64,000 bases of DNA from NCBI RefSeq assembly GCF_000002995.4, contig NW_025062477.1:4932649-4996648 (forward strand). The letters are read 5' to 3'. The notes under the pieces are model-generated. The model did no database searches. It was not told where the DNA came from and was given only the letters and a program-made list of their open reading frames with translations. The stretch comes from Brugia malayi (Eukaryota > Nematoda > Chromadorea > Rhabditida > Onchocercidae). A program made the translations under genes and the position numbers. Each line of letters begins with the position of its first letter. The first letter of the stretch is position 1. Shown in pieces: positions 13,601 through 25,054 of the stretch.

Positions 13601-14774
13601 GAAATAAAAATAAAAAATATTTTATTCAATTTTTAAAAAATTTACGAACACATTTCTATTAATTTTAATCAAACAATAATAACAACAATAATAGTAATAA
13701 TTGTAATAAATTAAAAAGAAAAAAATAAATTTTTTTTAAAGAAATATTTGAAAAAGATTTTTTGCGCTTTTTTTTTCTCCAATTTTGGTTGGTTTAATTT
13801 AAAAATGCCAATTAACAGAGAAGCAAATTAACCAAATAATTGAAAAGCATCATTTGTTGAAAATTTCAACAATTTTTTTTTTCCTTTTTTGTTTGAACTT
13901 TTATGTAAAATAGGAAAATTTTTGCATTTGCGTGTGCATTAGCGCATAAAAATGAAATGATTTAATTTATATTTTTATTTGTATTTTTAACTCAAAGAGA
14001 AAAGAAAAAAAAAAAAAAAAACTCTAATAGCGTAAAAGTATTAATGATTTGAATTGGTCTCAGAAGAATTTTCAAACATTTCACATAACCAACTAATTTT
14101 CTAACAATTTTATATGTTTTTTTTTTTTTTTTTCGCTCAGCTTTTGTTTACTTATTATTTGTTGCAAACTTTTCTGTTTATTAATTTTAATGTTAACAAT
14201 TCTCAGTTATAAAGTTCAATTAATATATTCTAAATTTGAGAAAAATACTATTATTTGCTTCAATTTCCAATTCATTTCCAATATATTTGTAGGAAAGAAA
14301 GGAAAAAGGGAAGAAAACGTATCCATAAAAGTTTTCAAAATATTTGTTAACTTTTAATTTATTTTTTGATAATGATTAGTGTTATAATAACAATAGTTAA
14401 AATAATAATTTACCGCAAACTTTTGCTTTCCCTTTTTTTTACTACGATAATTGTTTGTTGTAAAATGCTAATCAAAAAAGTTGCAATGTTATATAGTTGT
14501 ATTTAATATATTACTAATAATAATTCCAGTTTTTTTATTTTGAAATAAAAAATTTTGAATTCTATGAAAGTTACAGTGCATTATTACATACAATGAATTT
14601 AACATGAATTTATAATTATATTTGATAAATGTTAATGTGAAACTAAAATAATTAGTTATATCAAAAAATTCTAAATTCATTTCGTTAATTTTCGTGCACA
14701 ATTTCGTAGTTTCAATCTTTCAAATTAAATCTAAACAAATTATCATTTCTTTTTTATTTTCATTTCAAATTTTT
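9255..14774. other. Long AT-rich stretch, no gene supported
   Basis: It contains CT-rich microsatellites at about 10110-10150 and 12735-12785, T runs at about 10600-10627 and 11042-11060, and a 41-bp direct duplication at 12897-12937 and 12938-12972 around GTTGCTTAGTC. The reading frames at 10032-10235 and 11123-11461 are T-rich translations with no motif. I found no exon with convincing coding composition. Confidence 0.6.
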
Positions 14775-15119
14775 ATGGAATTTATTCTTTTTTTAAATCT
14801 TATTATTGTTTTTTTTTTTTCTTTTTTAGTTCCTTTTTTTATATATTTTTTTTCTATAGTTTTTTCTTATAAATTTGTTGATTTTGGCAAATTAAGTTCT
14901 TATGAGTGTGGTTTTGATTTATCTTTGAGGGTTCGGGATAGTTTTAGTGTTGTTTTTTTTTTAATTGTTTTGATTTTTGTTGTTTTTGAATTGGAGGTTA
15001 TTATTTTTATTATTTTAATTCAGGGTGATTTTTATGGTATTTTTTCTTTTTTTTTGTTTTTTCTTTATGTTGTTTTTAGTTTTTATATGGAATGGTATTT
15101 TGGGAAGTTATTGTGATGT
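14775..15119 (+). pseudogene. nad3: Nuclear copy of mitochondrial NADH dehydrogenase subunit 3
   Basis: The frame encodes about 113 residues that match nematode mitochondrial ND3, the small membrane subunit of complex I. It has an N-terminal membrane segment, the conserved SYECGFD loop motif (about residues 42-48), two further hydrophobic segments with FELE between them, and the typical ending FYMEWYFGKLL. The first in-frame TGA, at 15114-15116, would read Trp in the mitochondrial code, and Trp is a plausible last residue. The coding strand is extremely T-rich, as in nematode mitochondrial genes and unlike the nuclear exons here. There are no internal TGA or other stops, so the insertion is recent or conserved. 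I cannot identify other mitochondrial genes on either side. A nuclear insert (NUMT) is the simplest reading; an assembly chimera is the alternative. Confidence 0.85.
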
Positions 15120-15742
15120 TGCGTCAGTCATCAAAAGTTAGTCATAATGATCATATCAAACAAAAATTAACTTATGCTATTTATTATTTTTTTTTGTCAT
15201 CATAAACTTGTAGCTACTTTTCATTATCATTATTATCACTATATCTTTTACAATTGACTTATCTCATATTTTTTATCAATAGAAAATGCTAAATTTAGTT
15301 ACTTATTGATTTATGAAGTAAAGTAAGTATGTCTACGGTTATTTCATACTAACTTGTCAAATCTTATATTCATTGTAAACTATTGAAATATCAAATTTTG
15401 AAAGCTTTAACTTTCTTAGCTTTTCATTTTTCTCGTTTTTTCTCATATCATTTGATTCAACTGCGTGTGATTTTTCTTTGTTCTTTTCTTTTTTGAATCT
15501 TTCAATGTTCTAAAAATTCTTCCAACAAATGATAAATTTCAGAAATTGCATTAGTAATTAGTTTTGTTTACGAAAGAAAAAAAAAATTTTTATTCATAAA
15601 TTTTTCAATTATTTCATTGAATTATTTGTTCAAATTAATAATTATTAAAAATTTCTCTATAAAATAAAAAAGAAATTTGCTCAAAAATACTCAACAGATG
15701 CACAGATGCATTAAATTGACATTGAATTCATTGAAAATGTTA
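15120..15742. other. AT-rich spacer, nothing recognised
   Basis: I see no gene, RNA gene or clear continuation of mitochondrial sequence after the nad3 copy. Confidence 0.5.
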
Positions 15743-15858
15743 GATTCATCCAGGATGTCTTGAAGATACCAGATGCACTGGTGATATCAGATTCATCCAG
15801 GATGTCTTGAAGATACCAGATGCACTGGTGATATCAGATTCATCCAGGATGTCTTGAA
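15743..15858. repeat. 47-bp tandem repeat, two and a half copies
   Basis: Two identical 47-bp units lie at 15743-15789 and 15790-15836, followed by a 22-bp partial unit. They start GATTCATCCAGGATGTCTTG and contain CCAGATGCACTGG. A related CAGATGCA motif occurs just upstream, at 15695-15712. The units have a higher GC content than the flanks. Confidence 0.9.
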
Positions 15859-16277
15859 TCATTTGAAGCATATCTTTTTGAAAACTTTAATTCAAAATTG
15901 AAAAAAAAAACAAAACTAAAAGCAATTATTTTTGGTGCATGTTTTTATAAATCGATGATTTTTAATTAAGATTTATGTTTTTGTCATAATTTCAATATAA
16001 AAAAAAATCAAAAACAAAAGGAAAAATTTTGATGGATAATAGCAATTCTTTTTTCATTTTTTTTAGACATTTTATCAATTTTTTTTATTTTGCAAATGAA
16101 ATAATAATAAATTTATGGAAGAATGCGATAGAATGTGAACTGTAAGTAAATATTTTGTATACATTTAATTTAAATTAGATGCACACAGTAATTATCATTT
16201 TGAAATTCGGTTTCAAAAATATTTCAAAAAAAGTATTTATGGTTAATTACATATTTATAACCGAATTATATTCTAGG

Positions 16278-16490
16278 TACCGTTCTGTCATAATTATTAC
16301 TGTAATATTATTTTATATTATTAATATACACACTATTCAGTCAGTTATCAAATTTATTTGTATATCAATTTCACCAAAAATTATCATTTTAAAATACTGG
16401 CCTTAAAAATAGTTAAAAAATTATATATTTTAAGATTTTACCGTTCTGTCATAATTATTATTGTAATATTATTTTATATTATTAATATAC
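16278..16490. repeat. 52-bp direct duplication, 161 bp apart
   Basis: Segments 16278-16329 and 16439-16490 both begin TACCGTTCTGTCATAATTAT and differ at one base. The sequence between them is unrelated AT-rich DNA. Confidence 0.85.
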
Positions 16491-19400
16491 CAAAAATTAT
16501 TTGATCGCTTCTTATCGTTGATATATAATATAATTATTTTATTCACTTATTTATTTTAATTACTCACTTCTAATTAATTTATTAAGCCAAGCAGTGAACT
16601 AATTTATTTCATATATCATCGCTTCTTATCATTATTTTCTATTATCATCTCTATCACTAAATAATTTCTATTCACATTTCAATGAATCAAGTAATTAATT
16701 GGTTATCATTCGATTGCTTATGACTGATGCTTGATTATTTTTATCTTTAAACTATTATTTTATTTGAAACTGATGTATTTTTAACAATTTTACACGATCA
16801 TTTGATAAAATTTTGATCGCTTTTATTTCATTCTTATCACATTAGAGAAATGAAATAATTTATCTTTTTTTACATCACATTTTATTTAAAAAAAAAACTG
16901 AATTTTGTAACACTTTGATGTCTGATAATCATAATGAATTTGAATTAATTAATGAAATATTTCATTATGTAATTCTTCAAATATTATTTAGTCAATTTTT
17001 AATTTTGCACCTTAATTTGACAGATTTTTTTTGCCTTTTTTAAAACGAAAGTAACTTTCAAAAATGTTCATTTAACACGAATTGCCATAAAAAATTCATA
17101 AATTGAAAAAAAAAAAGAGGAAATCATATATGAGAAATCAATATTCCAACAAAATTTGCTTCATTGCTTGCAAATGCAAAAATTCATTTTGAAATATGAT
17201 AAAAGGAAAAAAGTCAAACTGATATTAAAAAAAAGCGTATTCAATTACCATCTATTTATCATTTCTCTATTCCATCAACAATATGTGAGTTAATTATAAT
17301 TAAACTTTCAAATTTTCCTTTCAAATTTAATCGTTTATTTCCATTTTCTTTATTTCCAAAAAAATTTCCATTTCTTTCCACTTTTTTTTTTGTTTATTCA
17401 TTTTTATTTTTTCACATTTTATAACAAAGAAGTGAAAAAAAAAAGTAAAAAAAAAGCAATGAAAGAGTAAAATTGATAGTAAATTTGTTAGTGTGAGAAT
17501 TTGTTAAAATAAATTATACAAACAAATAGAATTTTTTATATTTGACAAAAAAAAAAAAACAATTCATATTTTTTTATATTGAAGAAGAAAAAAGAAATTG
17601 AATGGAAAGAAAATAAATAAGAAAAAACTAGTTTTGATTTCAATTTAATTCACTTAACTTATATAATTGGCTCTTTTTTTCTTCACTTAGTTTATCCTTT
17701 TTTTTTTAGAAAAAATTCCACAATTTTGTGTTATTTGAAAAATAAAAATATGGAAAATGTCACATTGAAAAAAATAAAAAATTTTCTTTCCTTTTATTTA
17801 TTCAAAAAACAAAAAAACTAAATTTACTTCAATTTTGAAATATTTTATTCTTAATTTATACTTATCTTACCTTACTTATAACTTAACTTAATATAAAAAA
17901 CTTTTACAAATTGTATGATTCTTATAAAAATCAATATTTAAATTTGAAATAAAAATTAATTTTAATTGTAAAAATGAATTAAAATCATGACTAATTAATT
18001 GCTTCATTTTTCTTTCTATCGTTGTAAAAATTGTGTTATTAAATAATTTTTTTTATTAATCCATCCTTTTTTTTGTTGTATTTTTGTGTTGGCAAAAATT
18101 AATTACCAATTTTTGCTTATATTTTTGCTCTAATCTACCGTTTTTTTTCTTTTTTTTTTTTGAATATTTTTTTTTTAAAAAATGTCGCATTGAAGATGTC
18201 AAGAAAATAATTATTTCTATGAAAATTGATGCAATGCATTTGCACTTTTCTCATATTTGTCTTAAAATTTAATAATTTCATATTTTTAAGCTTTTTAAAA
18301 AATTCAAAAAACTTTCAAACTTATCAAATGAATTCAATGCAATTCACATAGACATTGACTTTTTGTTTGAACTTTGACATTTTATTTAAAATATATAATT
18401 TATTCTTTTTTTGTGCCATTTTTTGACAATTGTTAATTATTATTATTATTTTATTTAGTTTCAATATGTAATTTAAGTTATAGTTCACATTTTTCATTTT
18501 TTTTTTTTTCTGAAATATCTTTCTTTTTGCAAATTAATTTGAAGATGTCACTTTTGTTGTAGCATTCATTTCTCAACATTTTTCTCTTCAATCTATTAGC
18601 TTTTTTTTTTTTTTTTTTTGTAAAATATTTTTTATAAGCAAAATCTTTTTCAAACTTTACGGTCAAATTTTTATTTATTGTAAAATACTGAACCAGTTCA
18701 TGATTTTTTTTTTTAAAATTTAGGCCTCAAGCTGATTATTTTGCCATCTTCTGCAATACTGAATTTTTTAACAAATTATTCATTTCTTAAATAATAAATT
18801 TTATATTATTATCATGTCAAGACTAAATATATTATGTTTAACACTTTGCAAACAAATTAAAAAATTAATAAGAAATAAATAAAATTTTCTTGTTTGCTTT
18901 AAAGAATTTTATACGTTATTTCAGAGCTTTATGAATTTTTTGAAACTTCCATGAAAGTGAAATGAAAATCGCTTGAACTTTTCATTCTAAACATTGTCAA
19001 TGCATTTTTCGAACGATTCAATTCTATCTGCAAATAAGTATGAAATTTTATCAATTATTTCTTTTCTTTTTTTGTTTTTAATAAATTTCGAAATATTAAA
19101 ATACTGAAACCGTGATTAAATCAATCAAAATTTGTTTTAAAATATTCATTCTTTCATCGTTTTTTTCTTTTTAATCTAATAATAACAATAAAAAAGTAAC
19201 GTTAACAATAAAAGGAGTGATAATAATAATAGTAATAGTAATAATAATGATAATAATAATAATAGTAATAATTATAATAATAAATAGTAACAACAATAAA
19301 AATGCTATTGTTAAGAACAATAATAATGGTAATTCGATGTAATTTCTAGAGATTTCATATGAATTGCATTTTATTCTAAATAATTTTATTTTACAAAAAA

Positions 19401-19588
19401 GAAAAAAAACGGAAAAATTCTCAAATAATACCATTGTTTTTATAGATTTCAAAGTTTAATTATATTCCTATGACTTATTTTACTAATTTCTCTTCTTTTA
19501 TAGTTATCATTTTACATATTTCTTTCGAAAATTATTATTTAGCATTAGTTTAAATTGATTAATTTGAACTAATCGCAAATACTTTCAG
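16491..19588. other. AT-rich stretch upstream of the receptor gene
   Basis: I could not support any coding exon here. There are several A or T runs and an imperfect ATA/ATG triplet tract at about 19180-19290. A first exon of the downstream receptor gene may lie here, but I did not find one with a matching phase. Confidence 0.5.
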
Positions 19589-22500
19589 ATCACCGTCATC
19601 ATGGATGCCTCCAACACAAAGTGCGCATATTTTTGGTGCAATATTTATTGGATGTGGTGTAGCAGCGCTAATTTTCAATGCTGCCATCATGATAACACTT
19701 TGTCATTTAAGGAGAAATATACTGTCACGTGTTTTCTATTTACTTATCTTTAATTTTGCTATCATTGACCTTCTTAAAAGTATGTCATAAATGAAATAAT
19801 TATATTTTAATAAGTATTAATCAATATGGTGAAGAAAAAAATAATTGGAGAAATCAAAATAAAAAAAATCAAAAATTTTTAATATTACAAAAAAATTAGT
19901 TGCAAATTAAATTCTGTGCAATAAATATGGAATAAATTAATTAATTCATTGCAAATTAATTTTATAAAAGGGTAGCACCAAATTTTATCAGATCAGTTAC
20001 CATGTTATATTATTGGTGCATGAATTTTTTTTACAGGTACATGCTCAATAATATGGGCATTAAAAATGTTACCCGCGGGTATTAGTACTTCCATGTATTT
20101 TATGAAGGCTGATCAATTTGCGTTGATGATTTTACGTTTCGCAAATTTGGCAACAATTTTGAATTTGTTAATACTTACACTTAATGAATATGTTTATATT
20201 ATTTATCCATTTCATTATCGCCGTCTTGTTACTAAGTCAGCAATTAATTATTTTATCATTAATTTGACTCACCCTACAGTACCACCATCTACAGTAAATT
20301 GAGCATACGGTAATCGGACATTGTCTTACTGTATATGCACATTTTCTTTTTATTTCAAAAATAATATATTTAACTGAAAAAAAAAAATTGCAAAAGATTT
20401 CAAATATTGTCAAAAAAACAGAAATATTAAAAATGAGAGGAAAAAAGACTCAAATTTGTTAATGTAAAGCATAAAAAAAATGAAAAAGTTATCTCAGCAT
20501 TTTAAGCTGTATAACATTAAATATTGATAAATGTGTTAATTTTAAATTTTCATATTACTTTAGTTAATATATTGTTACAGTTATAGTGTTATAATCATTA
20601 AATTTTGCATTTGCAAGAATTAAATTTATAGTACAAGAGTTACACTATTAATTGTAACTTGTTGGATAATAGCATGGGGATTAACATTATCCATTTTATT
20701 TTTTGGTTCACGAAAGCAATCGATTTATGTTAAACCGGATTGCTTAATGAAACGAAAACATTTCAGTCAGCATGTAAATAACGAAGGTAAGTGATATTTT
20801 GAAAATTTGTTTAAAAAAATGCAAAAATTCAAATTTAAATCCAACAATTTAGAGTATGTTATAAATAAATTTAAAGTATTGTAATTTAATTACATATAAT
20901 ATTTCAAAAATTTGCCAAATACACATAGTGAAAAAGTTTTAATTTATATCTGACAGCTGAATAGATATTAAATATAAAATACTGTGACTAAATTATATGT
21001 AAAAGGAGATTTTAAATAAGAATGGTATAAGTGATTTTAGAAGCAATAAATTTCTATTGGATGCATTTATTAGTAATTCTAAAAATTACTCATGGGAAAT
21101 AATTTAGCTCTATTTTTAGTTAACATTTTATAAAATGGTAACCTATTTATGTTCAATTAATCAGCCTAAAAAGAAATGAGAAAAGATGACAACGACGGAA
21201 AAAGAATTAATTTTTTTTATTTATACTATATTGTAATTATCCAACATATTCCGCTCTTATTTAATTTAATCAAACCAAGCAATTTTTTTTTTTTTTTTTT
21301 TTGCTTTTCAGCAATTACAACTACAATAACAACTATAGCAATAACAACAACAATAACAACAACAACAAAAGCAACAACAACAGCAGTAACAGACAATATT
21401 TCGTATTCACTACGTTTACCATCCTGTAAGTTCGTAGTTATTAATTTATTCATTTTTTTTCTTTCATTGCTCAGATAATAGAACTGTAAAATAGATCAAA
21501 CAAGGAATTGAGAAGAAAGAAAGCGAATTAATAAGCAAATAGACAAATAAATAAAACAAATAAACAGGAAATGTTATTCAGGAAAACAGAAATTGAAATA
21601 AATAAACAATTAAATATTCAGAAGATTTTTTATTCTTTTATATGAAAAAAAGTTTTTGAACTAAAATTTTCACCTTTTAATTTACAGCTTGCTTTATACG
21701 CAATAGTCAGATATCAAATAATACCGAATTTGTTTATAATATCGTTGTTATTGTATTTTGTTTTGTATGTCTAGTTATATCAGTTGCATGCTATGGTGGA
21801 TTAATTCGTGTCATTTCAAAAATTGTCAAAAATGATACATCGGTATGCTGTTTGCATTAATTTTAAATTTGCAAATTAAATGATTTTAATAAAAGTCAAA
21901 GAGAATTTATAAAATTTTGATTCCAATCATTTTTTTTAGCATAGTTATTTTTGAAATTATTTCTAATAAATTTTTTAAATATGATAATTTAAAATTATTC
22001 CATACATAATTTTATCGAATATTAATATGACTTTTTAAGAAAAAGTTTCATTATTTATAGATAGCGATTGACAATGATTGTCAAGCTAATGATAGTTTAA
22101 ATGGTAAGTAAATTAAAGTGTTATTAATTGAAAGTTTTATTAACTATGTTCATTTAAAATAAAAGTTATAAACAATAAAAACCACATTTGATAACTGATA
22201 AAAATGCAATGATTAAAAATTTATTGATTACAGAAAAAATTGATTCTATTTTCTATTTGAATTATTTTATTAGATAAATATTTTGTGTTCTAATAATGCA
22301 TTACCTATTTTTGATATTTCGATATAGCACAAAATATTGTCTAAATATTACGGAAAAGATTGAATTTATATCTATCATCATTTGTTCAAGAAAGATAACT
22401 AATAAGCTTGGAGTGACAGCTGTAAAAAGTATAATTCAAAAATTTTTGCTATTTAATTTAATTTCAGGTGAATTTAATCGAACAAGAAAGCGTTTATTAA

Positions 22501-23348
22501 AAAGGAACAAATATGTAATCGTAATTGGCAGTGTATTGGCTATATATACTGTTTATCTTATTTCATATTCAGCTATTAAATTTCTATTTGTTAGTAGACT
22601 AAAAAGGTTTTAATTTAAATTTCTATCATTTTAAAATTACTTGAAATGTAATATTTGAAATTAATAAGTGGATGAATGTTATTTTTAGAGAAAAATTGGA
22701 ATTATTGCATAAATTAGAATGTAAAATGAAGTTTTTAACAAATATTATTCATTCTAAATAGGTTTATTAATTTAAATTATTAAATTATTTCATTAATATT
22801 GATTAAAACTTTGTTTTATTCGCTGCTAACATTTTAAGTTCACGTTTGGGCATTTCATTCACTGCTATGTATTACGTACGATGGGGTTTTCAAACGTTAA
22901 TGTGTATAAATACGCTCTTGCAACCACTTTGTTATTTTAGGATGCAAGAATTTCGAAGCACTTTCAAAACGTAATTTGTGTTACTATCTATTTATGTTTT
23001 ATTAAATTTTTTTTTAATTTGAATCTTCAAAAAAATTAAATTTTTTTTAATTGAATCTTCAAAAAAAATTTAAAAAAATAAGTATGAAATTTTAACAGTC
23101 ATAAAAAGTTGACTATGAAGGACTGAATTCAAATTTTTAATTTCGTCGACAATATAATTGGAATATAAATTTAACATTTGAAAAAAAAAGAAAAAAAAAA
23201 TATTTCTTTCAGCGTCATATTTCGTCGTAAACAAAGCAAATCACTGATAGCTGAAACGACCTATTTATCCACTACAGAAAGTCGACGACGAATCGTTTTC
23301 GGAAACAATAATAGAAATGATAAAAATGAAAGAGAACAAATAACTTAG
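19589..23348 (+). CDS. Rhodopsin-like G-protein-coupled receptor, orphan
   Basis: Seven-transmembrane receptor, expected at the plasma membrane with an unknown ligand. Exons are 19589-19779, 20037-20235, 20632-20786, 21312-21425, 21688-21842, 22061-22103, 22468-22606, 22839-22970 and 23213-23348. Every phase matches and the frame ends at TAG. TM1-TM2 are in exon 1 (with an Asp in FNFAIIDLL at the usual TM2 site) and TM3 is in exon 2. The DRY position reads NEY, followed by VYIIYPFHYRR. TM4 is in exon 3 and TM5 in exon 5. TM6 is in exon 7 and lacks the CWxP motif. TM7 is in exon 8, with LLQPLCYF where NPxxY is expected. Exon 4 encodes an unusual Thr-rich second extracellular loop made from ACA/CAA triplets. 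The exon 2 donor (GTCAGC) is weak. The first in-frame ATG is 19605; because an out-of-frame ATG lies 4 bases before it and exon 1 follows an acceptor, a further 5' exon is likely. The class A assignment rests on overall layout. Confidence 0.85.
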
Positions 23349-23654
23349 ATTTAATGCCACAAATTTTCATTTGTTCATTAGCTCATTAGTCTTCTTGAAA
23401 TATCTTTTGATGTTGTACCTTTCAGGTAATATCTAAGAGAAAATCTTCAGTTTGTTTACTATTATAAGTTTTATAAATACTAAAAGAAGAATAAAAATTA
23501 TGGAAAACAAAAAATGAAAATAGAAATTCTTACCAATTTGAAGTTTTGTTGATTAATTAATTATTTTATTTTTCCTTTTTTGAAAGGAAGAATAAAATTT
23601 GCTTAAGGTGCTTCATCATATAATTCGCATCATTGTATATTTTTTAGACCAAAT
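23349..23654. other. 3' flank of the receptor gene
   Basis: Contains AATAAA-type signals at about 23489 and 23590 that could end the receptor transcript. No other feature seen. Confidence 0.4.
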
Positions 23655-24260
23655 ATTGTTAAAGTGTAAATGAAAATTTTTTTTCTAAAGAATTATTTTG
23701 AACTAAATTGAATTAAATTAAATTATAAATGTAAAACTTTTAATTTTTAAATAACTCAATTTTGTCAATAATTTAAATTTTTAAATGTTTTTAATCCATT
23801 ATCTTTGTCATTTTTAAACAGTTGTTCACTCGTTCACATACAATATTTTCAATTATTAATTGTTATTTAAAGTTTTATTCATAGATTGAATTAAATATTA
23901 ATTTCCTGATAATACATACCGTAATTAGCATTAGTCATAACATTTCATCTTTCACTTTCTCACCAATTATCATTATACGTTTATTTGTTAGCAGTGCATA
24001 TGAATGTTATCTACCGTATATCAATTCATTTGCTATTAAATAAATATTCAAAAAAATGTTATTATTTCAATAATTTAAATTTCTAATACCTTTCCTTTTC
24101 TATTGATTTATTGATTTAACAATTATTTCAAACTCTTTTCATCATGTTCAAATCAAAAATTTTTACATATATGTATTGTTAAAGTGTAATGAAAATTTTT
24201 TTTCTAAAGAATTATTTTGAACTAAATTGAATTAAATTAAATTATAAATGTAAAACTTTG
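23655..24260. repeat. About 86-bp direct duplication
   Basis: The segment 23655-23740 recurs at 24174-24260 almost unchanged; both read TATTGTTAAAGTGTAA and end GTAAAACTTT. The copies are about 520 bp apart in AT-rich DNA. The second copy runs directly into an imperfect GT/GC-rich microsatellite at about 24258-24332. Confidence 0.85.
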
Positions 24261-24332
24261 TATGTGTGTGCACGTGTGCGTACGTGTGCGTTATACGTGT
24301 GCATGTCCGTATGTGTGGATACATGCGTGTAT

Positions 24333-25054
24333 GGCAGTTTAAAAAAAAATGATGAATAGAATATTGAAATAGATGACGAAATGATGTTGAACAGTATGCA
24401 TTATGTATCCATTTTTTTTTGTGATAAACTGATCAAAATTAATTGACAATATATTAAACACATTAAAATCAAAGTTCAGAGAATGTCAAAGTTCAAGCAG
24501 AGGTCATTTATAGAGTATATATTCATCAAGTGCTTCTCCCTTTTTATTTCTTTATTACTTTCTTTCTTGTTTTATAGTTAGATCATATAATAATTGCTAT
24601 TACATTGAAATTTAAGGCTAAAATACTGGTTGACATGCTAAACAATTTTTTGCTTCATCTTTTCTTAGATTAAATAAGCACATTAATGTTCAATATTAAT
24701 TATAATTTTCATTAGAAACACAGTAAGATCCAACAGATAATTCAAGAATGGAATAACTTTAACTTAATCATTTATCATTACAATAACAAAATCCGACATT
24801 TTATGTGATTCACTTATAGTTGTTTCGTTTTTGTGATTAAGGTTAATCGGTAACCAATTAAAATTTAATTTTATTTATTTCGATTCAATGTTTTGAAGTT
24901 AAAATTTTAACAAGGCATAATAAACTATGGTAAAATTGAATTCAAGCAAATTATATCAACCATAATAGATTCTATTTAAGTAATTAATAATTCGATTAGC
25001 AATTTTGTCTCTTTAAAATTTCAAAATTTTTTCTTTTGTATGCTAATCTTCCAT
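24333..25054. other. Spacer between convergent genes
   Basis: This AT-rich DNA separates the 3' ends of the receptor gene and the minus-strand ubiquitin ligase. I see no exon in it. Confidence 0.5.

Noticed and set aside
19171..19452. Ile/Thr-rich minus-strand ORF
   Set aside because: A translation of an ATA/ATG triplet tract.
21226..21453. Val-rich minus-strand ORF
   Set aside because: It is the complement of the Thr-coding ACA tract of receptor exon 4, which fits in phase on the plus strand.
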